DNA from: Neobacillus sp. PS3-40
GTDB lineage: Bacteria; Bacillota; Bacilli; Bacillales; Cytobacillaceae
Length of the DNA stretch: 64,000 nt
NCBI RefSeq assembly: GCF_030915485.1
Contig: NZ_CP133266.1
Coordinates: 3,600,001 to 3,664,000, forward strand
Direction: 5' to 3'
The translations under genes were made by a program, and so were the position numbers. Positions 8,142 through 17,156 of this stretch are shown here, in pieces. The notes beneath the pieces were generated by a model. It did no database searches, was not told where the DNA came from, and worked only from the letters and a program-made list of their open reading frames with translations. Each line of letters opens with the position of its first letter. Position 1 is the first letter of the stretch.

Positions 8142-8903
8142 GTGGCTTATACAATTGAGAGACGGGAAAAAGGTTATTTATTGTTTACGATAACTAGAAA
8201 TGAAAAAAGAAATGCTATTAATTATGAAGTCATGCAAGGACTAGAGGAAGCGATACGAATCGCAAATGACTCGGATATTAATGCACTGGTTATTACGGGT
8301 AGTGGTGATCAGGCTTTTTGTTCAGGTGGGGATTTAACTGTTTTTCACTCCCTTGAAACAAGTACAGAGGCCTATGCTATGCTTTCAAAAATGTCAAATG
8401 TTCTTTACTCGTTACTAACTTTACCAAAGCCGACAGTCGCTTTGGTGAATGGAATAGCAATTGGCGGAGGCTGTGAGCTTGCAATCGCATGTGATTTTCG
8501 CTTGGCTAAAAAAGGGATCAAAGCAGGCTTTGTGCAAGGAAAGCAAGCTATTACAACGGGTTGGGGTGGGGGAACTATTTTAGCAGAGAAACTTACGGTT
8601 TCAAATGCGATGAAACTACTAATGGAAGCAGAAATACAACCTGTAGAACACCTTCTAATAAATGGGTTTATTGATGATCTATTTGAAGAAACTCCTATTA
8701 AAGCTTGTGAAGAATTCCTGGGGAACCTTTTATCTCGTGATCAAAATGTATTGAAATCCTATAAAAATATATGGATTCGAAAATGGACCCAAACCAAGCT
8801 TCGTGAAAGAATTGAAGAAGAGGTAAGGACTTGTGCTGGATTGTGGGAAGGTGAAGCACATCATTCGTATGTTAAAAAATTCATGAATAAGAAACATACA
8901 TAA
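8142..8903 (+). CDS. Enoyl-CoA hydratase/isomerase family protein
   Basis: This 253-aa crotonase-fold protein has both oxyanion-hole segments: FCSGGDLTVF and NGIAIGGGCELAIACDFRLA. Family members hydrate, isomerise or hydrolyse acyl-CoA thioesters; the substrate cannot be read from sequence alone. The GTG at 8142 is preferred because GGGGGAA lies just upstream and the longer frame runs back into the rpmF terminator. It is an addition to the B. subtilis rpmF-gerR junction. With the biotin-dependent carboxylase genes at 10.4-13.8 kb it may serve branched-chain or fatty-acyl-CoA breakdown, as the B. subtilis yng genes do; that link is inference. Confidence 0.85.
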   Translation: MAYTIERREKGYLLFTITRNEKRNAINYEVMQGLEEAIRIANDSDINALVITGSGDQAFCSGGDLTVFHSLETSTEAYAMLSKMSNVLYSLLTLPKPTVALVNGIAIGGGCELAIACDFRLAKKGIKAGFVQGKQAITTGWGGGTILAEKLTVSNAMKLLMEAEIQPVEHLLINGFIDDLFEETPIKACEEFLGNLLSRDQNVLKSYKNIWIRKWTQTKLRERIEEEVRTCAGLWEGEAHHSYVKKFMNKKHT

Positions 8904-9067
8904 TTTTTTATTTCTAATGATCTACTGTTTTAAAGCGACATACTCCCTATTTTGACGGACTTCGTTTCTCCCTAAAATCAGAATAAAGATAAAACAGTAT
9001 GGTGATATAAGTCTATCTTTTCTAGTAGATGCATATGTATGAATAAAAACACTAGGAGGGATAATGA

Positions 9068-9679
9068 ATGTCACCTACTCGTCAAGATGCATGGACTCAG
9101 GATGAAGATTTGTTACTTGCAGAAATTGTCCTTAGGCATATAAGAGAAGGTGGAACACAATTGCAAGCTTTTGAAGAAGTAGGGAAACAACTTTCCCGAA
9201 CCTCAGCTGCCTGTGGCTTCCGCTGGAATTCATATGTTCGAAAACAATATAAATCAGGTATTGAACTATCAAAGAAGCAGCGTAAAGATTTAAAGAAACA
9301 ATCAAATGTTTCTGACTTTGATCAACCAAAAGAGGTCGATTTAAGGGAAGAATCGTTCAAGTATGAAGAGATTCAAAATGGACCAATGACATTTGATGTC
9401 GTTATTAACTTTTTAAAAGGACTTCAGAAAAAAGCTGAGATTTCCTCCAGTGTTCAAGAAGATAAAGAAAAATCCTTTGAGAAAATAAAAGAGTTGGAAA
9501 AAAAGACATTTTATCTTTCTGCAGAAAATGAAAGACTTGAAAAAAATATAAAAGCAATTGAAGAGGACTACCACTCCTTAATTGAGATCATGGAAAGGGC
9601 TAGAAAAATGGTCGTTCTTAAGGAAGAAGATCGCCTGCAAAAAGTGAAATACCAAATGAAAAATGAAAAAGTCGAATAA
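9068..9679 (+). CDS. gerR: RsfA-family sporulation transcription factor (GerR/YlbO)
   Basis: This 203-aa protein has an N-terminal Myb/SANT-like DNA-binding region (about residues 1-60, [19 protein letters not shown] and the W at about 53) and a long C-terminal coiled coil (about 115-200). In B. subtilis the corresponding YlbO/GerR is a sigma-E-dependent mother-cell regulator that shuts down some sigma-E genes. The ATG 9068 follows AGGAGGGATAATGA; an overlapping ATG at 9064 reads a short dead-end frame. It is monocistronic, with its own terminator. Confidence 0.88.
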   Translation: MSPTRQDAWTQDEDLLLAEIVLRHIREGGTQLQAFEEVGKQLSRTSAACGFRWNSYVRKQYKSGIELSKKQRKDLKKQSNVSDFDQPKEVDLREESFKYEEIQNGPMTFDVVINFLKGLQKKAEISSSVQEDKEKSFEKIKELEKKTFYLSAENERLEKNIKAIEEDYHSLIEIMERARKMVVLKEEDRLQKVKYQMKNEKVE

Positions 9680-9684
9680 ACGCA

Positions 9685-9716
9685 AAAAAAGCGGACATTT
9701 TCGTCCGCTTTTTATA
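9685..9716 (+). terminator. Terminator after gerR
   Basis: AAAGCGGAC / GTCCGCTTT form a 9-bp stem with an ATTTTC loop and flanking A and T runs. Confidence 0.85.
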
Positions 9717-9764
9717 TTGCTTAGTCTAGCTAGAGAAAACAATAGTCCCTATGGTCTGCGAAAA

Positions 9765-10232
9765 TTATTGAGCGCTGGCACCATCAGGAGTCCAAACAAG
9801 TGGATTTTCACCGAGATCGCGTTCCATTTCATACTCAACGGGCGTGAAGCCCATTTTTTCCCAAAAAATGCTGGATTGATTTTTTGGATTGGCCTTTATT
9901 GGTAAGCCAAAGCCTTTGGCAAAATCAACAAGTGTTTTCCCAAATCCCTTGTTTCGATATTGCGGTAATACCTCAAGCTTCCACAATTCAAAATAATTTT
10001 GTGGAGGTGAAAAGTAACGGTCAAATTTTGCTTCAACTTGATAAAGACTCATTCTGCCCACTAGTTTGTCTCCAAAATAGATGCCATAAAATGGTGAGCT
10101 GCCCTCATCCTCAATAATATTGGCTTCAAGATCCTCTAGCATTGACAACTCTTGAATGCCATACTCTTTAAATTTTTTAAATTCTTCCAATGTCTTAAAA
10201 TTTACTTTTAGCTTTTCTACTTTCATTTTCAA
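9765..10232 (-). CDS. ylbP: GNAT family N-acetyltransferase YlbP
   Basis: This 155-aa single-domain protein has the acetyl-CoA-binding GNAT motif A (PQYRNKGFGKTLVDFA) and a family-typical C-terminus. The acceptor substrate is unknown. The proposed TTG start at 10232 lies 8 nt after GAGGAGG; an in-frame ATG two codons later is the alternative but is further from the binding site. Position between gerR and panE matches B. subtilis ylbP. It converges with gerR. Confidence 0.85.
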   Translation of the reverse strand: MKMKVEKLKVNFKTLEEFKKFKEYGIQELSMLEDLEANIIEDEGSSPFYGIYFGDKLVGRMSLYQVEAKFDRYFSPPQNYFELWKLEVLPQYRNKGFGKTLVDFAKGFGLPIKANPKNQSSIFWEKMGFTPVEYEMERDLGENPLVWTPDGASAQ

Positions 10233-10299
10233 AATAAATGCCTCCTCGAAAGTACTTTCATTATATTGTATAGAACAAATTGATCATGAATAGCATAGT

Positions 10300-10328
10300 T
10301 AGCAAAATATTTTTAATATTTATATAAT
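10300..10328 (+). promoter_or_regulatory. Possible promoter of the acyl-CoA carboxylase genes
   Basis: A perfect TATAAT (10323-10328) has TTAGCA 18 bp upstream. The -35 is weak and the region is very A/T-rich, so chance matches are likely. Confidence 0.35.
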
Positions 10329-10464
10329 GAATTATGTTTATTATATAACAAAAGAGGGAAAAATTCTTCTTTAATAATTAAAATTAAATTCTGAATATGC
10401 AGGAAATTAGTAAGTATTGTAGAAACCTTATGAAAGAGTAAAGGGAAATGAAAGGGGAAATAGA

Positions 10465-11799
10465 GTGCAAAAAATTTTAATTGCCAATCGAGGAGAAATT
10501 GCTTCACGGATTATCAAAACCTGTCATGAAATGGGAATTGAGACTATTGCGGTCTATTCCGATGCAGATCGGGATATGCCATTTGTTAAAGCTGCTACAA
10601 AGGCTGTTCATATAGGAGAGGCACCAGTTAATAAGTCCTATTTACAAGGAGATATGATCCTTGAAGCTGCATTGCGCGAAAAAGTGGATGGAATCCATCC
10701 GGGTTATGGCTTGTTGTCTGAAAATGCAGAATTTGCTTCAAATGTAACGAATGCTGGAGTGATATTTATTGGTCCCAATCCTAAGACAATCGAAATTATG
10801 GGGGATAAGATTGTTTCACGTATGATGATGGAAAAAGCAGGAGTCCCAGTTGTACCCGGTAGTAGCGGTATTAAAACTGAGGAAGAAGCAGTAAGTATTG
10901 CGGATTCTATTGGATACCCGGTTATGTTAAAGGCAAGTAGCGGTGGTGGTGGAATCGGAATGGTACTTTGTGAAAATGATCAGGCGTTAATGAGATCATT
11001 TGCTTCAACAAAGGCGAGAGCTATGTCCTATTTTGGTTCAGATGAAGTATTTATTGAAAAGTATATCCCGAATGCAAGGCATATAGAGGTCCAAGTGTTT
11101 GGGGACTCTTATGGAAATGTTGTTCACTTGTTTGAAAGGGATTGCTCTATTCAAAGAAGGCATCAAAAGGTAATTGAGGAATCTCCTTCGCCGTTTCTCT
11201 CTGAGGAAGCTAGGAAAAGACTCTATGAAACAGCCATTAAAGCTGCAAGGGCAGTAAATTATTCTAATGCTGGCACAATAGAATTTATTGTTGATGAAAA
11301 TCAAAATTTTTATTTTCTTGAAATGAATACAAGACTTCAGGTAGAGCATCCCGTTACAGAACAAATAACTGGCATTGATCTTGTTCAATGGCAAATTCTT
11401 GTTGCGAGAGGTGAGAAATTGCCCTTATTGCAACCTGAGATTCAATCCATGGGACATGCAATTGAATTCCGACTTTATGCAGAAGACCCGGTTCGGTTTT
11501 TGCCATCTCCTGGTAAAATTAGTAAATTGAACTGGGGCGATACAAATGGGATCAGAATTGATTCTGGATATGAAGAAGAAGGAACAGTCACTCCGTTTTA
11601 TGATCCGATGATTGCAAAGTGTATATTCCATGAGCATTCAAGAAAGAAATCATTATTGAAAGCTAAGAATTTCTTTGGAAATTTACAAATTGAAGGGATC
11701 AAAACCAATGTACCACTGTTCCAAAATATTTTAGATGATGAAGATTTTCAGAAAGGTTCATATACTACTGGTTTTTTAAATAAAGGCTTTGTTAAATAA
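10465..11799 (+). CDS. Biotin carboxylase subunit of an acyl-CoA carboxylase
   Basis: This 444-aa AccC-type enzyme carboxylates biotin on its carrier protein using ATP and bicarbonate. The N-terminal domain starts KILIANRGEIASRI, the ATP-grasp glycine loop is KASSGGGGIGM, and EMNTRLQVEHPVTE carries the active-site Glu/Arg/His residues. Its length equals the stand-alone biotin carboxylases, with no fused carrier domain. The GTG at 10465 follows AAAGGGGAAA. It is followed by separate biotin-carrier and carboxyltransferase genes. Housekeeping acetyl-CoA carboxylase of Bacillus is encoded by accB-accC and accD-accA elsewhere, so this is more likely a catabolic acyl-CoA carboxylase (propionyl-, methylcrotonyl- or similar). 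Confidence 0.9.
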   Translation: MQKILIANRGEIASRIIKTCHEMGIETIAVYSDADRDMPFVKAATKAVHIGEAPVNKSYLQGDMILEAALREKVDGIHPGYGLLSENAEFASNVTNAGVIFIGPNPKTIEIMGDKIVSRMMMEKAGVPVVPGSSGIKTEEEAVSIADSIGYPVMLKASSGGGGIGMVLCENDQALMRSFASTKARAMSYFGSDEVFIEKYIPNARHIEVQVFGDSYGNVVHLFERDCSIQRRHQKVIEESPSPFLSEEARKRLYETAIKAARAVNYSNAGTIEFIVDENQNFYFLEMNTRLQVEHPVTEQITGIDLVQWQILVARGEKLPLLQPEIQSMGHAIEFRLYAEDPVRFLPSPGKISKLNWGDTNGIRIDSGYEEEGTVTPFYDPMIAKCIFHEHSRKKSLLKAKNFFGNLQIEGIKTNVPLFQNILDDEDFQKGSYTTGFLNKGFVK

Positions 11800-11898
11800 T
11801 ATTTTGAATAATAGACTTATGGCTAAAATGAGCCAATAATCAACAGAGTTAACGCACAGAGCCAAATAAAACTAAAATAAGAATAGGAGTGTTAAAAG

Positions 11899-12111
11899 AT
11901 GAAAGTAATAACTGCGACGATGGCCGGGACTGTTTTTAATATATTTGTTTCAAATGGTGACAAAGTTGAGGAGAGACAAGAAGTTTTGATGCTTGAATCA
12001 ATGAAGATGGAGATTCCAATTGAAAGCGAAATTCAAGGAGTTGTAAAGGAATTGAAAATTAAAATTGGTGACTTTGTCAATGAAGGAGATATCTTATTGG
12101 AATTAGAATAA
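11899..12111 (+). CDS. Stand-alone biotin carrier protein
   Basis: This 70-aa protein is a single biotinyl/lipoyl domain. The biotinylated lysine is the K of ESMKMEIP, near residue 36. It resembles B. subtilis YngHB in size and motif. It lacks the long N-terminal region of AccB, so it is a dedicated carrier for the flanking carboxylase and carboxyltransferase. The ATG is preceded by AGGAGTG. It lies about 100 bp from each neighbour, with no visible terminator between them, and is probably co-transcribed. Confidence 0.9.
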   Translation: MKVITATMAGTVFNIFVSNGDKVEERQEVLMLESMKMEIPIESEIQGVVKELKIKIGDFVNEGDILLELE

Positions 12112-12260
12112 GAGTAGCTTTGATAAAGTAGAGAGCGCGAGTTGCCTAAAAAAGTGAATCGATATTTCTAACCAATCATAACTGAATATATTTTTTTTAT
12201 AACAAATTAGGTGAAGCTAGAGTTCAGATCTGCTCACCACCTTATGGGAGATGAGTTTGT

Positions 12261-13802
12261 TTGACAATGAATAATATATTAAATGAAAATTTACAAACAA
12301 AACGAGAGAAGATAGAAGCTGGTGGGCATCCAAGATATCATGAGAAGTTAAAAGAGCAAAATAAATTATTTGTCCGAGATCGACTAGCCTTACTTTTTGA
12401 TGAAAGTAAATATGAAGAGGATGGAAAATTTGCAAACGTCCATTCAGAGGATTTACCTGCAGATGGCGTTGTTACAGCTATTGGAAAGGTGAATGGGCAG
12501 ACAGTTTGTGTGATGGCAAATGACTCTACTGTAAAGGCAGGCTCATGGGGAGCTCGAACAGTGGAAAAAATCATTCGTATTCAAGAAGTGGCTGAAAAAC
12601 TAAAAGTCCCTTTATTCTATCTTGTCGATTCTGCAGGAGCAAGAATTACTGACCAATTAGATATGTTTCCAAATCGACGCGGGGCAGGAAGGATTTTTCA
12701 CAATCAAGTAAAACTTTCAGGCATGATTCCCCAAGTATGTTTATTGTTTGGTCCATCTGCAGCGGGTGGGGCATATATACCAGCATTTTGTGATGTTGTT
12801 ATTATGGTTGATCAAAATGCCTCGATGTATTTAGGGTCACCACGAATGGCTGAAAAGGTAATTGGCGAAAAAGTAACACTTGAAGAAATGGGTGGGGCGA
12901 GGATGCATTGTACCGTTAGCGGTTGTGGTGACATTCTAGTCAAAAATGAAAAAGAGGCAATAGAAGCAGCTATCAACTATATTAGTTATTTTCCAGCTAA
13001 TTTTACAGAAAAAACGAAAGCGCTTACAAGTATTATGCCAAGACCAGGGCGTGAATTAGAAGCTATCATTCCTGTAAATCAAAATGCTCCTTTTGATATG
13101 TATGAATGTATTGATGCGTTGATTGATGATGAAAGTTTTTTTGAAGTAAAAAAATTGTTTGCACCCGAACTAATTACAGGATTGGCAAGAATAGATGGAA
13201 AAGCAATTGGGATCATTGCCAATCAGCCTAAAGTAAAAGGTGGAGTACTGTTTGTTGATTCTGCTGATAAAGGGGCGAAATTTATCCAATTATGCGATGC
13301 ATTTCATATTCCATTACTATTCCTTGCCGATGTACCAGGATTTATGATTGGCACAAAAGTCGAGCGAGCAGGGATTATTCGACATGGTGCAAAACTGATC
13401 GCCGCAATGAGTTCAGCAACGGTTCCGAAAATATCTGTTATTGTAAGGAAAGCATATGGTGCAGGGCTTTATGCGATGGCTGGCCCCGCTTTTGAACCAG
13501 ACTGTTGTATTGCACTTCCAACTGCTCAAATTGCCGTTATGGGCCCTGAAGCAGCAGTCAATGCTGTTTATTCAAACAAAATAAACGATATTGAAGATCC
13601 AAAGGAAAAACTGGCGTTTATACAAATGAAACATCAAGAATATAAAGAGCATATTGATATTTACAAACTTGCATCAGATCTTATAGTAGATGAAATCGTT
13701 GCCCCGGCAGAACTAAGAGAGGTATTAATTAGCCGTTTTCACTACTATCAAACGAAAGAAGTAATCTTTAGTGTAAGGAAGCATCCAGTCTATCCAGTTT
13801 AA
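12261..13802 (+). CDS. Acyl-CoA carboxylase carboxyltransferase subunit
   Basis: This 513-aa carboxyltransferase is of the PccB/MmdA type and transfers CO2 from biotin to an acyl-CoA. Two crotonase-like halves are visible: the N-terminal half has FGPSAGGAYIPAFCD and the C-terminal half has FLADVPGFMIGTKVERAGIIRHGAK and AYGAGLYAMAGPAFEP. It is the fused (beta plus alpha) form, unlike the split AccA/AccD of fatty acid synthesis. The specific acyl-CoA is not assignable by eye. The start is TTG 12261 with GGGAGA upstream, or ATG 12267. It is the last gene of the cluster, followed by a terminator and tandem 99-bp elements. Confidence 0.9.
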   Translation: MTMNNILNENLQTKREKIEAGGHPRYHEKLKEQNKLFVRDRLALLFDESKYEEDGKFANVHSEDLPADGVVTAIGKVNGQTVCVMANDSTVKAGSWGARTVEKIIRIQEVAEKLKVPLFYLVDSAGARITDQLDMFPNRRGAGRIFHNQVKLSGMIPQVCLLFGPSAAGGAYIPAFCDVVIMVDQNASMYLGSPRMAEKVIGEKVTLEEMGGARMHCTVSGCGDILVKNEKEAIEAAINYISYFPANFTEKTKALTSIMPRPGRELEAIIPVNQNAPFDMYECIDALIDDESFFEVKKLFAPELITGLARIDGKAIGIIANQPKVKGGVLFVDSADKGAKFIQLCDAFHIPLLFLADVPGFMIGTKVERAGIIRHGAKLIAAMSSATVPKISVIVRKAYGAGLYAMAGPAFEPDCCIALPTAQIAVMGPEAAVNAVYSNKINDIEDPKEKLAFIQMKHQEYKEHIDIYKLASDLIVDEIVAPAELREVLISRFHYYQTKEVIFSVRKHPVYPV

Positions 13803-13808
13803 ACAAAA

Positions 13809-13844
13809 ATCCCTTTTCGTTTTAAACCGAAAGGGGGTTTTTTG
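13809..13844 (+). terminator. Terminator after the carboxyltransferase gene
   Basis: ATCCCTTTT and a downstream CCGAAAGGGGG form the stem, followed by TTTTTTG. Confidence 0.8.
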
Positions 13845-13863
13845 TACATTTCCAAGCTAACCT

Positions 13864-13877
13864 GCGAGTTTTCTTTA
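13864..13877 (+). repeat. Remnant 3' end of a 99-bp element
   Basis: GCGAGTTTTCTTTA equals the last 14 bases of the element and directly abuts copy 3. It is evidence for a further, mostly lost, upstream copy. Confidence 0.75.
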
Positions 13878-13976
13878 GCTAAGCAGAATTTATATCCATA
13901 AATTCTGCTAGCGCATAAGTGCAACTACGCCTCTGCCATCGCCCTTAGGGGCTTGTCAATCGGTGAGTTTTCTTTA
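13878..13976 (+). repeat. 99-bp dispersed element, copy 3 (tandem with copy 4)
   Basis: GCTAAGCAG to GAGTTTTCTTTA is exactly 99 bp. The 3' hairpin arms are changed on both sides (CTTGTC / GGTGAG) yet all six positions still pair if G-U is allowed. Confidence 0.9.
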
Positions 13977-14075
13977 GCTAATCAGAATTTATATCCATAA
14001 ATTCTGCTAGCGCATAAGTGCAACTACACCTCTGTCATCGCCCTTAGGGGCTTGTCAATCGGTGAGTTTTCTTTA
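13977..14075 (+). repeat. 99-bp dispersed element, copy 4 (tandem with copy 3)
   Basis: This is a second exact 99-bp unit in direct tandem, sharing TTTA at the junction. It differs from copy 3 at a few positions (GCTAATCAG, ACACC, GTCATC). With copy 3 it fills most of the 336-bp gap between the carboxyltransferase gene and panE. Confidence 0.9.
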
Positions 14076-14138
14076 GATACCAACAGTCGGTTCCTTCTGA
14101 TAAAATAAGACTAATGATGAAAAATGAGGGATTTATTT

Positions 14139-15047
14139 ATGAAAAAAATAGGAATAATTGGTGCTGGGTCAATAGGTCTATTATTTGCATCACACTTAAG
14201 TAAAGCGTTTTCTGTTACAGTCTTTACTAGAACCCGTGAACAAGCCAATGAAATTACGAAAAATGGCGGCATCATTTTGATTGAAAACAAACAGCAATTG
14301 CTGATTCCGGTTCATGCCCTACAGGTAGATGAATGGGTAGATAATGAAGATTTGACCGTGGTTGCTGTGAAACAATATCAACTTGATATTGTTATTGAGA
14401 AAATAAATAAGATTAATAATTGTAAAAAAAATCTTTTGTTTTTGCAAAATGGAATGGGGCACTTAAAGCAGCTCTCGTTCGTTAATGCGAATAATATTTT
14501 TGTTGGATCTGTTGAGCATGGAGCTTCTAAAGACAATACTATAACGGTTAGACATAACGGGGGTGGGGCAATAAATCTTGCAGTCTACCGAGGCGATAGG
14601 GAGTATTTATCCCAGATAGCAACAAAGTTTCCTTCTGAATTTCCGGTTACTATCCAGGAAAATTATTTTGAGATGCTAGTAAATAAATTAATTGTTAATG
14701 CAGTTATTAATCCTTTATCAGCCATTCTCAAAGTGAAAAATGGAGAACTAATAAGCAATCCTTTTTATTTTATGACATTAGAAAGTTTTTTTGGGGAAAT
14801 CTCCTGTGTATTAAATTTAAAAAACCCACAAGTCTACTTGCAGAAAATCATTACGGTTTGTGAAAATACTGCTGATAATCGATCTTCCATGTTAAAAGAT
14901 ATTGAGATGGGGCGAAAAACAGAAGTAGAAGCCATTTTAGGATTTTTAATTGAAGAAGCAGAAAAACAAGAAAAGAATACTCCGCTCATTACAACTTTTA
15001 ACAATTTAGTGAAAGGAAAAGAGGCTGAAAAGGGGGAGGAATGTTGA
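14139..15047 (+). CDS. panE: 2-dehydropantoate 2-reductase family protein (YlbQ/PanE-like)
   Basis: This 302-aa protein would reduce ketopantoate to pantoate with NADPH for coenzyme A synthesis. It has an N-terminal Rossmann fold with GAGSIG at residues 7-12 and the ApbA/PanE C-terminal domain containing the NKLIVNAVINPL helix. Paralogues with other 2-oxoacid substrates exist, so the pathway rests on its position, which is that of B. subtilis ylbQ. The ATG 14139 (MKKIGIIGAG) has GAGGGA 7 nt upstream; the in-frame upstream ATG at 14124 is unlikely. It overlaps the next gene by 7 nt. Confidence 0.82.
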   Translation: MKKIGIIGAGSIGLLFASHLSKAFSVTVFTRTREQANEITKNGGIILIENKQQLLIPVHALQVDEWVDNEDLTVVAVKQYQLDIVIEKINKINNCKKNLLFLQNGMGHLKQLSFVNANNIFVGSVEHGASKDNTITVRHNGGGAINLAVYRGDREYLSQIATKFPSEFPVTIQENYFEMLVNKLIVNAVINPLSAILKVKNGELISNPFYFMTLESFFGEISCVLNLKNPQVYLQKIITVCENTADNRSSMLKDIEMGRKTEVEAILGFLIEEAEKQEKNTPLITTFNNLVKGKEAEKGEEC

Positions 15048-15430
15048 TTGCGATATTCACATCAATTATTGCATTTTTAATAACCATGCCACTAATAGGA
15101 TTATTTACTACATATTTTGTTATAAAAAAACGAACGAAAAATCATCGAAAATCTTTACATAGAGCACTAGATTACACGACTATTTTTTTTATTTTTGCCG
15201 TACACTTTTTAATCATAACTATTTGGGAGAAATCCCTTTTTTGGTTAATTATCTTATTTTTGCTTGTATTGGCTTTGGCCTTCGTGATCGTACATTGGAA
15301 AATTAAAAAGGAAATTATCTTTTTAAATGTCCTTCGGGGGTTCTGGCGGTGTAGTTTCTTAGTGTTTTTTCTTGCCTATTTTACGCTTACTTTGCTTGGT
15401 CTAATTCAGAGAGTGTTAGCGATTATTTAA
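15041..15430 (+). CDS. DUF3397 family membrane protein
   Basis: This 129-aa protein has about four hydrophobic segments separated by short basic loops (KKRTKNHRKS near residue 30, HWKIKKE near 85). It matches in size and layout the DUF3397 proteins often found between panE and bshC in Bacillaceae. No function is known. The start overlaps the panE stop, with AGGGGGAGG immediately upstream, so it is translationally coupled to panE. Confidence 0.75.
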   Translation: MLIAIFTSIIAFLITMPLIGLFTTYFVIKKRTKNHRKSLHRALDYTTIFFIFAVHFLIITIWEKSLFWLIILFLLVLALAFVIVHWKIKKEIIFLNVLRGFWRCSFLVFFLAYFTLTLLGLIQRVLAII

Positions 15431-15521
15431 TATACTAATTCCAGAGCAAAGTTTTTTCTAAATATAGCTATTAATGCTATACTCGAATAGAATATTGTGG
15501 TTTAAGAAAGGAAGTCAATAA

Positions 15522-17156
15522 ATGGAGATTTTTAATCTCTCTTTACCAGCAACAAATCGGTTTGCCTCAAATTATTTGAAGCAATCTGATGATATTCAAC
15601 CTTTTTTTCATTATCGTTTTGAACAATCATCCGCTGATTGGGATCGGGTAGCGGAATTGAAGAATAGAACGTTTCCTCGCGAAAAGGTTGCTCAACATAT
15701 TGAGGATTTTATGGAAGGATTTCCTTCTTCTGAATTTGTAAAGAAGTCAATTGAAAAATTGAAACAACCGAATAGTGTTGTCGTAATTGGCGGGCAACAA
15801 GCAGGAATACTGACTGGTCCCCTTTATACATTACATAAGGTAATTTCGATCATTAAATTAGCCGAGAAAAAAGAGAGAGAATTGAGTATCCCAGTTGTCC
15901 CTGTTTTTTGGATTGCAGGTGAAGATCATGATTATCAAGAGGTCAATCATGTTTTTATTCCAATGGAACAAAGAGTAGATAAATGGATTTATCCTGAAAA
16001 AATGTTACAGAAGAAAATGGTTTCAAACATCGAATTAAATAAGGAAACTTGTTTATCATGGGCACAAAACCTAATAGAAAACTTTGGTGAAACAAACCAT
16101 ACTAATCTTCTTTTAGATTTTGTTCGAAACCAAATTGAAAAATCAAAGACGTTTGTTGATTTTTTTGCCAATATCATTATGGAACTTTTTAAAGATTATG
16201 GACTTCTCATAGTTGACTCTGGGAATAATAGCCTTCGTATTCTAGAAAAAGAGATATTGGTGCAACAAATCCATCACCATGATTCCATAACCAATTCTCT
16301 AATCGAGCAGCAAAAGCAAATTAGCAAAAAGGGATTTCCGATTACGATTGAGACAAATGAACAAGCTGCAAACCTTTTTTATTATGATCATAGGTTTAAT
16401 GAACGTATTTTGTTGGAATTTGATCGCCTTACAGATCATTTTGTGGGGAAAAACGGTGCTATTTCTTTTACAAAAGATGAGTTAGTGGATATTGCGAATA
16501 ATGATCCCTCAAAACTAAGTAATAATGTTGTTACGAGACCATTAACTCAAGAATGGCTTTTTCCAACAATTGCGTTTATTGCAGGGCCAGGTGAAATTTC
16601 CTACTGGGCAGAATTAAAACTTGTATTTGAACATTTTGGCATGAAGATGCCGCCAATTGTCCCGCGTTTAAATATTACACTTGTTGATCGTTCAATAGAA
16701 ACGGATTTAAATGAATTGAATCTGCAAGTTGCAGATGTTTTAACTCGAGGTACAAATGTAGAAAGAGAACAATTTCTCGAGTCCATTAAGAACAAAGATG
16801 TAGAGGAATTATTTTTAAGCACAAAGGAACAATTATTGGCACAGTATAGTCTTATTGAAGAAAAAACAAACTTGCTTGATAAAGGACTTCTTCCGTTATT
16901 GAAGAAGAATGAAACTTTTCTTATGAAGCAAATTGATTTTATGGAGATGAAATTAGAAGAATCAACGAATAGAAAACATGAAGTCACGCTAAATAAATTT
17001 GATCGAATAGCTCTTTCTTTAAGACCGGATGGATTTCCGCAGGAAAGAATTTGGAATGTATTTTATTATCTTAATCAGTATGGCCCAAATCTTACGAAAG
17101 ATTTAATGGAATTACCTTATATATTTGATGGAAGCCATAAAATAATAAAAGTGTAA
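15522..17156 (+). CDS. bshC: Bacillithiol biosynthesis cysteine-adding enzyme BshC
   Basis: This 544-aa enzyme catalyses the last step of bacillithiol synthesis, adding cysteine to glucosaminyl-malate. It has a Rossmann-type N-terminal region with VVIGGQQAGILTGPLYT near residue 90, a nucleotide-binding IAGEDHDYQEVNHV block, and a C-terminal coiled coil involved in dimerisation in the family. Length is typical. The ATG 15522 follows AAAGGAAG. It lies between the DUF3397 gene and mraZ as in related bacilli and has its own terminator. Confidence 0.95.
   Translation: MEIFNLSLPATNRFASNYLKQSDDIQPFFHYRFEQSSADWDRVAELKNRTFPREKVAQHIEDFMEGFPSSEFVKKSIEKLKQPNSVVVIGGQQAGILTGPLYTLHKVISIIKLAEKKERELSIPVVPVFWIAGEDHDYQEVNHVFIPMEQRVDKWIYPEKMLQKKMVSNIELNKETCLSWAQNLIENFGETNHTNLLLDFVRNQIEKSKTFVDFFANIIMELFKDYGLLIVDSGNNSLRILEKEILVQQIHHHDSITNSLIEQQKQISKKGFPITIETNEQAANLFYYDHRFNERILLEFDRLTDHFVGKNGAISFTKDELVDIANNDPSKLSNNVVTRPLTQEWLFPTIAFIAGPGEISYWAELKLVFEHFGMKMPPIVPRLNITLVDRSIETDLNELNLQVADVLTRGTNVEREQFLESIKNKDVEELFLSTKEQLLAQYSLIEEKTNLLDKGLLPLLKKNETFLMKQIDFMEMKLEESTNRKHEVTLNKFDRIALSLRPDGFPQERIWNVFYYLNQYGPNLTKDLMELPYIFDGSHKIIKV

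Noticed and set aside
9132-9329. Open frame antisense to gerR
   Set aside because: No ribosome binding site, low-complexity hydrophobic translation, fully inside a well-supported gene.
12112-12260. Possible riboswitch or small RNA between the biotin carrier and carboxyltransferase genes
   Set aside because: I found no conserved motif or stable stem; the A/T-rich stretch has only weak pairing.
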